In this document: in pieces, positions 1 to 40,800 of the stretch
Numbering within the stretch: position 1 is the first letter of the stretch
Layout of the letters: the number at the start of each line of letters is the position of its first letter
Origin: Tenrec ecaudatus
Taxonomy: Eukaryota > Chordata > Mammalia > Afrosoricida > Tenrecidae
Assembly: GCF_050624435.1 (NCBI RefSeq)
Contig: NC_134545.1
Coordinates: 84,827,563 to 84,891,562 of the forward strand
DNA length: 64,000 nucleotides
Reading direction: 5' to 3'
Made by a program: the position numbers and the translations under genes
Notes under the pieces: generated by a model
Seen by the model: only the letters and a program-made list of their open reading frames with translations
Told to the model about the DNA's origin: nothing
The model's database searches: none

Positions 1-438
1 CCCCCCCCCCATGCAAGCTCTACACGGCAGTAAGGAAGCTGAGACAGGCTGAGTGCAGACTCGGGAGAGGAGAGCACTTGGAAGCAGCAGCACGTATGCA
101 TAGGGCTTGGGGCTGGTCTTCAAGGCAGCCTGTGAGCTGAAGACACGCTCCTCTTCATCTCACTCTAAGAAATCACGGAGTTGGACACCCTCCGTGAAAA
201 CCTGGCCTTCTACCTCTCCCCTCCCCCCACGTCCTTGTTCGCTGCTGTTGTGGAAACTGGTGGTGACTTTATTATCTGGTGTAGTCTTTATGATACACAC
301 ATTCCTACACTGCCTGGAATCAACAAACATTAACAAGCCCTGATTTCATGAAAGACACTAAAAGGCCAAGTTATCCACAAACCCAAACCAAGTGATACAG
401 ATTGAATGGCACTGTACGTTTCGGTTTAGATACCATCA

Positions 439-27821
<27,383 letters not shown>

Positions 27822-28067
27822 CTAGGGGCCCGGCCGCCGGCCAAGCGGAGGAGTGTCCGGGGCCCCTTGGCCCGCACTTTTCCATCCCGGCAAAGGCAGC
27901 TGCGCCCTCGCTAAGCCCTCCACCCACAGCGGTCCGGGGGCCACCCCCCGGCCAGGTGAGCGTGCTGTCTCCCCGCTCTTTCAAAGGCGGCTCTCCCGCC
28001 CGAAAGGCACAGCGAAGGGGCCCAGCTGCCCGCTCCGGAGGGGGCCGACCCCCCGGCGGCACCTCAC

Positions 28068-28250
28068 CGATCAGTGACGCATCGCCCCCGCCCGCACGTG
28101 CAGCCGCCTCCCGGGCCGCGCCAACCGCCAACGGCCGGCCCCGCCCACTCCCCCGCGAACTGCGGCTGCGCGCGCACGCACGCCGACGCGGCGGCCCGCC
28201 CCGCCGGGAGGGACGGGGAGCGGGCGGGACAAACTTCCTCCGGGCCGTGG
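28068..28250 (-). other. ERLIN1: Probable ERLIN1 non-coding first exon (5' boundary unknown)
   Basis: The acceptor before the ATG exon demands an upstream exon. Reading the minus strand from the CpG island, a good donor, GATCG/GTGAGGT, occurs with its last exon base at 28068. The transcription start is not visible, so the upper limit is a guess inside the GC-box cluster. Other donors in the island could be used instead. Confidence 0.45.
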
Positions 28251-28764
28251 CCGCGCGGGTCCCGTGGATTCATTGGGTTGTTTGAGAAGCCGTGGGCGGC
28301 GGCTCCTCTCTGGGCTCGGCGGGCGGCCATCTGCTCCGGAAGCCGGCGGCAGTGGGCTGCGTGGAGTCGGAGCGCCGCTCGGACACGGTTCCACGTGTCG
28401 GGAACTCCCCCCTCTCCGCGTGCTCGGTCCCCGTCGCGGCTGTTTACCCGCTTGCAGTTTAGACCGAATAGGATTGCGGCGAGTACGTGCTTCAGGATCC
28501 TCCCACTCATCTGAGCGGGTTCCGTGAGTGCTTTGCGAAGCACCCAAGTAGTAAGAGCTTCACGGTCTAGAGCAGGCATTCAATGTCCAACAGCCCCGCC
28601 CTCGCCCTCCCCACTCGCACTGAGAGGGGTTCTGGGTCATGACAGCACAGAAGGGAGAGGCTGTATTCTCATTCTGTTATTCTTCCACCTTCAGAAACTC
28701 TACCAAGTGCATAGATTATCTGTCCACTAAAAAAGACCCAGAAAAACGGTGGCGGTGGGAAAGG

Positions 28765-28957
28765 AATGCCTGTGGGCGGTGCAAGTTAGTGCTCACTCGC
28801 TAATCAAAAGGTCGGAGGTTCAAGTTCCCCCAGAGGTGCCTTTTAAGGTCTGATGATCTACTTCCGAAGAGTCTGCCATTGGAAGCCCCGTGGAGTACGG
28901 CTTTCTGATATACGCGGGGTCTCCATGGGTCCAACTCAACAGTTACTTGGCTTTTCT
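28765..28957 (+). repeat. AfroSINE variant
   Basis: The B-box segment aaaggtcggaggttcaagt is sharp; the middle carries ggtctgatgatctacttcc and the tail gggtccaactcaacag. Confidence 0.75.
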
Positions 28958-29082
28958 AAAGACCAGCATAGTAGGCGACGCTAAGCAATAAGGAGCAAGC
29001 CTTGACAGGCTAACTGGAACTAGCACACTGGTCTAGACTGGAAGACCTTGTAACCTCCTGACCCAGGAGATGTGGGGTAGTG

Positions 29083-29283
29083 TGAGCCCAGGTGGCATAG
29101 TGGGTTACACATTGAGCTGATCGCCTCAACGTTAACAAATCTAAACCCATCGGTAGCTCCCAGGGAGATAATTTCTACTCCCATGCTGGGTTAATAGTCG
29201 ATAAAACCCACAGGGACAGGTCTCTGCCCCGAAGGGTCGCTATGAGTTGAAATCAACTCGATGGCAGTGACTGAGTGCTTTAG
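29083..29283 (+). repeat. AfroSINE in the interval between the genes
   Basis: gcccaggtggcatagtgggt at the head and gagttgaaatcaactcgatg at the tail. Confidence 0.85.
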
Positions 29284-29289
29284 GCTAGT

Positions 29290-30270
29290 GACTGTCACTA
29301 CGAAGCAAGATGGTTTAACATGGAATGGTTAGGAAAGTGAGTCAGGGGTCACATCGATCATAGCCCTGAGAAATGGGAAGGAAAAACTCAAATCCACTCC
29401 TCAGTAAAGCAAGCCCGCCCAGATCTCTCTACCTTGTTCCTGCAATAAACAACTTTCGTTAGTCACTCAGTTGACTTTCATTATCTAGGCATATTTGGGT
29501 TTCATCTGTTCCATTTGCAGAGCTTATCTACTTTAACTGCAATAAAGGCTCAAAGAATTATCCAAGTTTGCTCTAGCTTCCATCTTTTCTGGATGCACTT
29601 AGTTTTTTTTTTAATAAAAACCGCATGTATTAGAGATAGAGAAGTAGAAACTTCACTTATCATTCAAGAGAAACAGTTCTCCGTGAATGCATGGAAAGCA
29701 CGTCACTGAGGTGATGTCTCTGTGTCTTTGTCCGGATGACCCCCCACCCCCTCTACCCGACCATCACGTGGATCACAGTAGCCACCACCTAGAGTCCCAC
29801 CCTAGAGCAAATCTTCCACCAATTACATTTAGAAAATGCATGATAGCTTACACACACCCCCACTAACAACCTAATACTTGGGCAGCTTTGTGTTCAAACC
29901 CCCACATGAGCATTTTCCTAATGTACGAACCGAGACTTGCCATTGAAACGCAGTATCTTCCGAGTAGCATGCACCCATAAAAGTTTATTAACTATAATCT
30001 AGAACTAGGGAACCAAGATACAGACTGCCTCGAATGTAACAATTGATCGAGACAAAATGTCCATCTCTAGGGAGGCAGTGGTACCTGATTGACTAAAAGA
30101 ATGAGAACAACCCACCCCCAGGCTTCAAATGAGTTACTGGAGAAAGTGCCCGAGTCTACTAGCAAAAATGGGACAGTGTGGAGGGCAAGGCACAGGCATG
30201 ATTTTCAGACATAAACAGTGGTGAGTGGGCACTTGAAGGGAAAAGCTATCCAATACTGTCTTTTCCATAA
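29290..30270. other. Intergenic sequence between CHUK and ERLIN1
   Basis: No gene, RNA or clear repeat. It contains the distal AATAAA (minus strand) mentioned for CHUK. Confidence 0.5.
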
Positions 30271-30274
30271 CCTA

Positions 30275-30474
30275 CTGTTGTCACGTTGATTCCAGCTCAT
30301 AATGACCCTATAGGTCAGCAGAGAACTTCCCACCCCCCACAAGGGTTTCCAAGTCTCAAAAATCTTTACAGGTGCTAATAACCTCACCTTTCCCCATGAA
30401 GCAGCTGATGGGTTTGAACCACTGACACTGAGGTTAGCAGCTCAATGCCTAGGCCAAGTGCCACGAGAGCTCCC
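30275..30474 (-). repeat. AfroSINE just downstream of the CHUK 3' end
   Basis: Reverse orientation: tgaccctataggtcagcaga at the tail side, gatgggtttgaaccactgac at the B box and ccacgagagctccct at the head. Confidence 0.85.
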
Positions 30475-30599
30475 TCTTTCCTCTAAGTCTTGTTTAATTC
30501 CTAAGAGAAGGACGAGAGCATACATGCTTAATCCATGCTCCGATTCTACTTCCTTCAGCGTTCACATTTTTCAAATGATATTCAACAGTTGTATTATAA

Positions 30600-31785
30600 C
30601 TGATTTTAATGAATAGAGATTCAAAGTAATTTAAAAATTATTTAATACACAGCGTGAAAAACTGTCTAGTATACAAAAGTATTTCACATTTTTTAAAAAA
30701 CACCTTCTAAATTACTTAACAGATGTAGAGGTCCACAGTCCTTTATCAGAAATCCTTCAAGCCATCGTTTTAGAAAGGCGATTCAGTGTGTGCACATCAT
30801 CGTGTACCAAACCCCACCATGCACTGCGTAATCCTGCAGCATGGTTGAAGGCAGCACCCCCATCAGCAAAAGCTGCTTATGCAGCAAAATGCCTGGGTTT
30901 TCACACTAAATGGGACACACATTCAATGTCAGCTCCGACTAGACTTACAAGCAAATGAGTGCCACAAAGCTTAAGGAAAAAAACCAGAAAACTAGTTTTC
31001 AGAGCTTTGTGGATTTTGGAACAGATAAAGCAGTGTAGACCTTTAAAAATTTGTCAGACAACATAATAAAGATTCTCTAAACAAATTACTCATTTTTTTA
31101 CAAGTGAAAAGGCAGATAACCTTTCAAATACATTATAAATTAACAGGGGTTTTCTCTAGTATTAAATGTACACTTTAAATACATACACACAGCCGACTTC
31201 TGACCCCATGTGGTACTAAAGGCAAGAAAAGGATGCAGCCACATATGCAGTACAACTGGAAATGGGACGCAGGCACCTCCGTTCCGGATGCCAGGTAGAG
31301 CCATGCTGAGTATAGCGCAAGGAGGTAGGGTTCATTCTCCCTGAAGTCCCAGTGTGCTTGGGAGTAGTCTCTTGCACGGAAACACAGGCAGACAACTCTT
31401 ACTGAAAACGAGCCTGCAGGTTTTCTTCTCTACACCCATCTCTGGTTTCAGCTGTGTGTGCCCCCAATTGAAAACGCTAAAAGCCATTTTTAAATAAGTA
31501 ATGTTTATAGCAGGTTTGAAACCAATTGGGTCACTGATGATGCTCCTAAGTAGTTGTAGTTATTTAAGAAAATCCACTGACTTTTTATGAAACTGTATCT
31601 GTTCAAAGGCTACAATTACTCAAAATCAAAATATTGCGCTTGTAAAATCATGGGTAGCGTCCGATCGCAGCCATTTCTTCTACTGAGCGATGGTGTCTGA
31701 AAAACAGCTTCACGGAGTTAAAAGCTCATTCCAACACGTTCAGATACAACTTCCACGGACTTGGGGCAGTGAACAAGTGGTCAAG
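30600..31785 (-). other. CHUK: CHUK 3' untranslated region (end inferred)
   Basis: Sequence below the stop codon is AT-rich and free of recognisable repeats down to about 30475. Minus-strand ATTAAA signals lie at 30646-30641 and 30610-30605, giving a UTR of about 1.15-1.2 kb, close to the human size. No AATAAA occurs on the minus strand before 29988. The exact cleavage site is not determinable here. Confidence 0.6.
30605..30646 (-). terminator. CHUK: Candidate CHUK polyadenylation signals (ATTAAA, two copies)
   Basis: Two ATTAAA hexamers sit 36 bases apart on the gene strand in an AT-rich patch. ATTAAA is the commonest variant of AATAAA. A later AATAAA (29988-29983) would be a distal alternative. 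Confidence 0.4.
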
Positions 31786-31815
31786 TCATTCTGTTAACCA
31801 ACTCCAGTCAAGACT
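31786..31815 (-). CDS. CHUK: CHUK exon 21 coding part (residues 737-745, stop)
   Basis: Only 30 coding bases: SLDWSWLTE and TGA. LDWSWL is the NEMO-binding peptide that docks IKK-alpha in the IKK complex, fully intact. The acceptor is TGTTTTAG; the 3' UTR continues directly below 31786. Confidence 0.97.
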   Translation of the reverse strand, partial: SLDWSWLTE

Positions 31816-34800
31816 CTAAAACACAATGAAAAAATGAAAAGTCAAAATTGCTAACGTTACAGTTTAGTTCACCTTTATGTCCTCTTACATTGTAAAGGAT
31901 TCTCGATGTCCTTTTTGTTTCTTTTTACACTAAGTGACGTGCCCCAAGGGGTTTTCAAGGCTGTAAATCAGAAGCCGCTTGCCACATTTTTCCCCATAAG
32001 AGGGACTGGTGGGTTCAAACCGCCAACCTCTCATGACCAGCTTTGTTACTTAAACACTGAGCCACCAGAGCCGCTTAAAGGGTTCTCACACTATTTGAAG
32101 CAAATGATTATTCTCTGGGAAAATTATTCATGAAAAAAATGTCAGAGTTGACATTGAGAACCAAATGTAGTCAAAAGTTAACGAGCATTTTGTTAAGCTT
32201 AAGTTCTAACAAGTCACTCGTTCATAGTAACCAAGTCTTAATAGAAGCAGGTCTATAAAGTCAGCTGTGCCAGCACTGCCCATTGCTCACACAGCACTTA
32301 CTGTTTGGGGACTGCAGTAAAATGCCGCTCAGTTTATTGGAGGCAGCAGATCAGTAAAGCAAAAGGGCACCAACCCTTCCATTTCATTGGTCACATAGCA
32401 AAGAAAGCTCACACCACTCATTTACTTTGACCAAAAATGCTCCTGGTTAAGGATTATTGGGAGGCATAAACCTGGATAACTGAAGATGGGACGACTTCAT
32501 ATCCCGGACATTTCTCAAACGCTCTAGGATTAATCTCAAATAGTTGACTTTATTCTTCATACGCATCCCAAATGCCAGGTAAGGCTGGATGGAAAGTTGG
32601 GCTCTTGGCCCCCAGCGCTGAAAGACGCATAGCCATGCCCACACAAACTTACCATCATGCTACCGCCCTGCTCCTCATCTGCTTCACGAATAATAGTGCT
32701 TAAATGGCCAAGACAATTCAAATTTTCTTCTATCATTTGTGCTAAAGTCTCCCTGTAGGATGAAAGATCAAAGCCTGCATAATGCAGCAAACGGACATAG
32801 GGATTTCCTCTACTTTGTGGTCTTCCGGGTCAGGGGGGTCACTGCTTTTGCTGTAATCCAGCACCCTAGGGCGCTGCCCCCTGCAGGTCTTCCCCATCTC
32901 ATCCTCCCACTCCCACCCCCAGGCAATCCAAAACCAAACTCACTACCACTGATGCCAGACTCAGAGCGCCCCTACTGGACAGGGTAGAACTGGCCCAGTG
33001 AGTTTCCGAGACTGTAGCTCTTTACGGGAGTTCACAGAGACTGCTTCTTCCCATGCAGTTAACTCTGGCCAGCTCTCATGACAAACTTCAAGTTTCCTCT
33101 ATACTCTAAGTGGTGCATTGATATAGTATCATTTCTTCCCCTGACCACGCTAACTGAGGAAAAGAGAGATCCTTCTGGCAGACCTCATTTTGTTTCTGGA
33201 CTATTTCCCTTCCCTTAACGATCCCAGTACACTTTCTTCACAGACACGTGTTAGTGGGGAGGCTACAAGAGCACAGGCAGAGATGCGGGACGGAGAAAGC
33301 TCTGGGTGGATACTACTACGGAGAAGCAACAAGGAGAACAAGCGGGTGGATGCTGGCAAATAGCACAAGAAAACGGCGTGACAGGGAGCTGCCCAGAGTC
33401 AAGGAATGTACGTTCATATTCTGACAGGAGACCCTGATCTAGGTTTCCACCTTTTATGCTTTCCTCTTCCTGGGGCCTCGACCCTCGTGCTTTGCAAACC
33501 CTTGGCCTCGGCTGTAATTCGGTGTAGGCTACTGGGTGGGGACCACTATTAGCTTAGAACTAAATTCTAATTCAGCCCTCACTCAACAGCTGGAAAAAAA
33601 TGAGGCCAGCCGTTCCCAATCCTTCTCGGCTCAGGCACACTGTCAGTGCACTCCGTTTTCCTGAGCGAATGTACCTAACATTCCGGTCGCACGGACACTT
33701 GCACGCATGCGCCTCCGTTGGCAATTACTGGTACAGAGGTGACATTTGCAATTGTTAGTGTTCTCTAACAAACTTGAATGCATTTAGGAAAATCAAGAAC
33801 AGTTATTTATTAAGTTTTATTGGAGTCTGATTAATGGACTGCTTCCTGAGGTCAGACAAATCAATGCCTGCCTATGCTACAGTTATAGATGCATGACATT
33901 GGGCCAGATCTAGAATGACCCCAAGATATACCGGGGAACTCACTTTCTTGACAAAAGTAAAATACCTGAGATCAGCTTGCCTTCCTGCAATACGCTTTTC
34001 TCTCATAAAAGCAGAGTACAGAGCGCACAGCGGCATGGCCTCCTGAGCGGGGGTGGCCATGGCTGCACTGCTGCACAACTAAGTATGGGCAGAGCTTCCC
34101 GGAGATGCTGGCGCGGCTGAGGTCTCCATGAAGCGGGAGAAAAGCGACAGTACACAAAGCTAGCAAAGAGCCACTGGCCCTGGGGATGGCACATCTTATG
34201 CTGGGAAAATAACAGAAACGGAGAGTCATTCAGTTTTTAGCCAAAGAACAGGAATTAATAAAAAGAAAATACCGGGTTTCAAACTTAAGTTTTTATTTTG
34301 CACATTTGATTTAAGGTATTTGAGAGAAGGCCCAATTTCAGAAATACTAAGTTATAAAATGGAACAGGATTTAACTCAACAATTGATGAGAGGGTTATCT
34401 GAGGATCGCCAAATGAGAGAGGTCAAACGAGATGGCTTACTTTCTCATAGAGATAAATGGTTAGGAAGAAATCATGTCTGGGTAAACAAAACTCAGCAGC
34501 CAATAACACAGAGAAAGAACTTAGGACCTGGGCTGACTGGACTGGACGGTCACACTGCGGAGTGTTTCTTTCCCAAGTCTCTACTGTCTCCTCAATCCTC
34601 GTACCAGCTTCAGGAGACATTCCCATTTTACAGAGGAACATGTTTAACCAGTCGAGAAAATCACCCAAGCAGACTCCGCAGAAATGGCTGGGACTTGCGT
34701 ATGAGAGAGCGTCACAAGGTTCATGGAAAAGGCCCATGGTCTTTTCGTTCCCTGTCTCCCCCACGAGCTTTTGAGCCCCTTCAGTCCCTATTAGCCACCG

Positions 34801-37800
34801 GCGACAGTGCCTGAATCACCATGTCTGCTGCCTCCTTCCTACTGTGACTCTTGAAAGTACACACAAGCCCTATTGTTACAAAGTGAACCCACCCATCTTG
34901 AGGAGTTACCACGCATGACAGAGGCTGTTCACGTTCTCCTGAAGTCGGGGGCAGCCATGTTGATGCCTGGGGGGTTACTGCACCTTCCAGACTGGACCCG
35001 ACAAGGGACCGGGCCGAACTCTGTGTCTGAAAGAAAAACAAAATGAAACCATATGGGCAAGCATCTCAGTCGAGTTACAGAACTCCCTAGCACACCCGTA
35101 GGACTTTCAATGTAATCATTACGTATATGCACAACCAGAACATCTCTGTAAAAAAAAATGATATCATCATATACCACTAATTAATTATCCCGTTTTTCAA
35201 GATAGTTTACTATTAAAAGCACAGGTGTGCTTACCCCTTTAATTCCACTTTTGTTAGAAAAAAACAAAACAAGCAAATAATAAAAACCCTAGTTGAGCAA
35301 AGGGTTGGTTTCATGAACTAGTCAGGTCCATTGACCACTCCCCTCTGATCAAATCCAGTTGGGTGCTTCCATGGTCCAGGGCTTGGAAGAAGGTTAAAGC
35401 AGACTGCAAAGGAGAGTGCTCATGAAGGCTGATCACACAGCCCTGTATCTCAGTTGTTAGTCAGTCACCAAGCAAGGAACAGGAGCACCAACCCAACACA
35501 GAGTAACAGAACCCAGATCACGCAGATAAAAGTCTCCTTTCAGGAGTAGCAGCAAATCAGGTCACATTAACTGGTTCATTAACCCTTACTTACACAAGCA
35601 ATTTTTAGGAGATGCCAAATTTCTTTCTGCCTCTTTCCCTGCATAAACATGACCATGGTGTCAGCTTCTTTGATGCTACTGAGGGCCACTTCCACCTTAG
35701 GGAGGAGATCGATGATCTTCTGCTTACAGCCCAGCAACTTGCTGGAGAGATCAAATCAATGTCAGACGCCCATCTCCCAAGTCTGCCATCATTTCCCCAG
35801 ACCCCCCACAATCAGCACCCACTTAATGCTGACCCCTGGAGCAGTGCCACGAACAGGACATATGAAAACAGGGGCTTCCAAGTGTGTGGGAATTTCCCAT
35901 GAACTTTTCAGTTTATTTCCCAACTCTCTGAGACCCTTCCCACGTGCAGCTGCGGCTTTTCCACCGGAGCATTGTTCTCTTTTACCTCAGATGGCCAAAC
36001 AGCTCCTTGAGAACACGGTCCTGACTCTGCACAGTGTGCACAATGATCTTCACCATGTCCGTGCTGTCGCTGTACGAGTGATCTGCAAAGGACCCCAGTC
36101 AGTGCCCGGGACACGCTTCTGCACAAACACACCAGCTTCCCCTGAAGAAGTCCTAACCATGAATGGATTTGGAGGGCCCTGTGCTGAGCGACGTTAGTCA
36201 GTCCTGAAAGGTCACTGCCAGATCTAAAATGTAAATGCCCACCTAATTCAGGATGAGAAATAGGGGTGGGGGGCAGTTCTAAAACTCTTGAGTTTTAACT
36301 TACGGTCTCTAGGTGGTGCGCACATTTTGTGTGCATGTGCTGTCCTAAAGGTTGGTGGTTCAAACCTATCCATTAGCTCCAAGAAGGAAAGGCCTGATGA
36401 TCCACTCTCGATAAGGTTACAGCCAAGAAAAACCTATGGCACAGTTCTGCTCTGGCCATGACTCAGAACTGACTTAAGGGCACCCAGTACCAATTTTAAC
36501 TTATAAATACTTCCATTCAAATTCAAATTTGATTAAAAGATGAAAACTATACATGTACAGAAAACACAGTTACATGTCTATTAGTAAAACCACTTTTCTG
36601 CCTCAACTAGATGTTCTGGATTTCGTGTCTGTCCATCTACATACAATCTATACAAACTTTGAAAACTGCTGGCCACCTTCAATCAAATGTGATCGACTGC
36701 AGGAACTTGTGGACACACCTCAAGTTGAGAATGAGGGGACATCACCTGCCAGCTAGCAGCAGCCGGCATGTTCGGGAGTGGGGTGCCAGTCAGAGCTTAG
36801 AGAAGATACCACCACGGGGGGAGGTTATTACTGGCCGTAACTGTTACATTCCACAAATGGCTACTTACATTTGAAACCATCTGAAGGTTGCTCATGGATC
36901 CTGTTGTTATATTCCTGGACAGTAATCCCGACTGCACTGTTTTTAATACCTGCTATCCCGCTTACTATTTTTTCTAGTTGAAAATCCTGTGAGCCACTTC
37001 TGTTACTCCCATTTAAAAAGGATATGTGAAGGACGTGTCAAAGGAGGCTCAGTGTCCTTAGTCACAAAGCAAGTGATGTCCGCCTCAGCCCGGCTTTCCA
37101 CTCCCCGCACCTCTGCCTGAGCACCACCAGCTACAGGGCTTCCAGCCAGACTTCTTCCTGAGCTCTGTCGAGTCGGCTCTGACTCAGTGGCCTGCATGTG
37201 TCAGGGCCGGGCTGTGCTCCGCAGGGCTTTCTCAGGCAGGTCGCCACGCCTTTCTGGTAGGGTGTCTCGGGGTGAACCTGGCCTTCCCAGCTTTTAGTTA
37301 GCAGGTGAGTATGTAAGCTATCAGCACCGCCCAAGGGGTTCTCCAAAGCAAGCCCAAATTGGGTTCCTGTCCAGTCAGTCCTGATTCACTGCCACCCTAT
37401 GTGGTACAGGGCAGAACTGCTTCACCAGGTTCTCCTGTGTCTTCCTTAATCTTTAAGGAGACAGCTTGCAGACATTCCTTCTGCAGAGCCATGGGGTAGG
37501 TCTGACTCACCACCTTGGAGTGAGCAGCTGCTGATGACTGCTATTGCCAGCCAAGGACCTTCCTATAAACAACGCTCTCTTCGATGTCTCACAGACTCAA
37601 AACCAAACCAAATTCATCCAAGTTCACTGCCATTGAGTCAGTGCCAACTTAGAGCGGCCCACAAGGACAGGAGGGACGTAGCCCGTGAGTCTCTGAGGCT
37701 GCAGCTCCTTAAGAGAGCAAAAAGTCCTGTCTTTCTCCTGAGACTCAGCTGATGCTTTCAAAGTGTTGACCTTGCGGTTAGCAGCTAAACTCTTCACCCC

Positions 37801-40800
37801 TAGGACACCAGGACTCCTCCCATAGACCAGGTCCCTCAAGGTTTCCACATCTAGCTCTTTTAGCTGGTCAAACACCTCAGAACTTCTCCAACACAGAAGA
37901 TGACGCTGGTTTTCATCATTTTCAGCTGAACAAGAGCCTCAAGTTGACTCCAAGGTAAGGAAAAAAACACTAACAATCTACACCCAGTGTTTAAGCCCCA
38001 ACTTCTCGGTGTTCCTAGTGTGTCATCCAAGATGGCCATCACAGAAGCCACCTGGAAAGTAACTGTGTTTCCGAGTGCCGTGATATGGTGGCTGGGCTAC
38101 TGCAAAGTTTGTATAAAAACAATCCAAACAAATGTTGTCATAAGCTCTGGAAAGTTACTGTGCATGCATCAATGCCATAAAATCCTCATCTGCAATATGG
38201 TCGGTCGCTAGAAAACTGGGAGTCAGAAGTATTGACTGGGAGGAGAGGGGGCTGGAGAATTAACTTGCTGTTTGAAACCTTACCTTTCAATGTGTTACTC
38301 TAACCACAAATTCTGACTCAACTAGTCACTGCCGGTCTGCTGTGAGCCGGCATCAACCAGAGGGCAGTGAGGCCTGGCAGGGACAGTGCATCACTAGTGT
38401 GCGCCTCGCTGCCAGGCCTCCCTTCTCCCCAGGCCTCTTAGGCTGATGCCAGCAGCAAAATCCTACATCGAGTCGATCTAAAGAGCCTAGCTTTTCAGCC
38501 ACCTGTATTCCACTTGTCACCCAACATGATCCGTTCTGCCTCTTAAACTTCTCTCCTCAGTCATTCTCTCCACAGTTGAGGCTCTGCCTTACTTAGCTCA
38601 TGCCCATCCTGTGCTGAACTGGATCGTATTAATCTCCTTTAACACAAGAAGGAATCAAGGTGATCCGTCCGAGGTCGCAAAGTGCCCACTCTAGAAGCCC
38701 GGCCTTCAGATTCTTACCCAGTAGTCTTTGCAGCAAACCAGTCTGCACCAGCAGGTGCTCAACAGGAGCTGTTTCACTTAGGAAACAAGCGATCGCGAAC
38801 CAATGCTGATGAAGGTACAGTTCCCTATGACCACATTCTATACCTGAGCCCAAGAATATCGCATTCTTATTAAGCTCACTAATCCTAAACAATTCCAAGC
38901 AGATGTCAGCAGCTATATTTTCTATCTCTACACACAATTTCTTGTCTTCTCCTCCACCTTTTACTTCCCTTCTCAAAACTTTTCCACCTCGAGTTTGTTA
39001 GTTACCGTCCCTTTTCACTCTCTCAAGATCTCATAAAACTTAACACTGGTGTACTATAAACGACCAAGGACAATATTGAATTTCTTCTGTATCTTGTTTA
39101 AAACCTAGTGTTCTCCAGGATTTGGGCCAGTGATAGCTGCCCCAATGCACTTATGGACCGTGATCAAAGCCTCTTACCTGAAGGCCTGTGCTTGAGTTGT
39201 TTATATAGATCGATAGCATGCTGCTCCCTGCAAAAGAGAAGGCCTGCTGCTGTAGCTGAAGAGACGTGACTGATGGCAACAATCCGCAACTTCAAGAGCT
39301 AATCCCACTTTAAAGCAAGTGCACATTGCCCAGACAGAATTTACAGAGCATCTCAACGAGTAACAAGAAAGAGTCACACATGATTTTAAAATGCAAAGTT
39401 GGATGAACGTCATACCCACTCTGATCTCCCACCACGTACACAGCACCCTCTTACCACAGACGTTTAACATTGGCAACAAACTTAAAGTTTCTGACCCTAA
39501 ACACTTAAGCTGCTAACCTAATTAAGGCAATTATTGGGTTGCTTATGAGTCGACTTCATAGCGTTGCGCTTTTTGGATGATGGGTAGGGAAGTAGTTTAT
39601 AACTTAGCATACCTGGATGGCACACTACTCTTAAGGTTCAAAGGCACTGTGATTAAAAAGGCAAAGGTCAACCCAAAGCATTCTTTTCACAACACCTGTG
39701 ACTTAGGAAAGCATCTTTCCCAATAAAATGTTTCTTTTTAAAATAAGATGCCAGTGTATAAGGGGGAACAAACCCACAGAGCACTGTCAGAGGCTTAGTC
39801 TATAGGATGTCCACAGAAAGGCCAATCTGCAACCAAAAAAATGACAGAGGCCCAGGCTCACAGCACAAGTCCAGCTTACAGAGACTCCATGAGGTCGCCC
39901 TGCCTCCTCCCGTAGGGACTCTTCTGTAGCTCCATGATTTCAGTGTGCAGGGACATGATCTGATCCTCCAGGTAGCCGATGACACCAACCTAAGAGACAA
40001 AAACATAAACCAGAACGCAGACCTTGAGGAGAAAGAATGTCTTTTTGCTGCGACAGGACTGATTTCCCCCCAACAGTTTTATTGGCATAGAATTCACTTA
40101 TCATACAATTCAATAGTTCCAGCACAATAAGATGAGTTAAGACTGGGAGATTTAACAAGAAACACAGAGCTTGTTAAAGTATCTCCACTCTTCCGATTCG
40201 GGCCTTTCTCTTTCCCAGACCAGCGTATTTCTTGCTGTGCTTCCCTCTGTCCTCTGTGGCTACGTGGCAACTACCAGCAGTGGCTTTCCCTCAGGAACAG
40301 CAAGAAGGCGAGAGCGGCGGTTCTCCACCTTCCTCAGGCTGCCACCCTTTCTTACAGCTCCTCATGTGCTGGTGACCCCCCACAAACCACAACATTGTTT
40401 TCATTGCTACCTCCTAAGTGCAATTTTGTTACTGTTATGAGTCAGCGACCCCTGTGAAAGGGTCTTTCGACCCCTCAAAGGAGTTGCAACCCCAGGTTGA
40501 GAACCATTGAGCTAAAGTGTCCATCAAACCATTGCTGTTGCTTGCATCTCAGCTTTACAACTTCTACTGCCTCTCATCCCGATGGCCTTGAATAAGGACC
40601 CTGGATTGCTCCGCCCAGCACACCAACGGCTTCTGGCATCCTCGGGTGAACCAGCAGAAGCAGGTAGGTGCCTGGCATTCAACACAGCAACAACCTCGTG
40701 GGACCTTGAGCAGACACACCAAGCCAGGAAGGGCTCTGCCGCTGAGAAAGCAATCTGTACCTACAATGACCACATTGTTTCCGCCCAAAGAAACTACAGG

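Noticed and set aside
34320..34814. 164-codon plus-strand open frame in CHUK intron 19
   Set aside because: No recognisable domain, no splice context on the plus strand, and overlapping frames on both strands as expected by chance.
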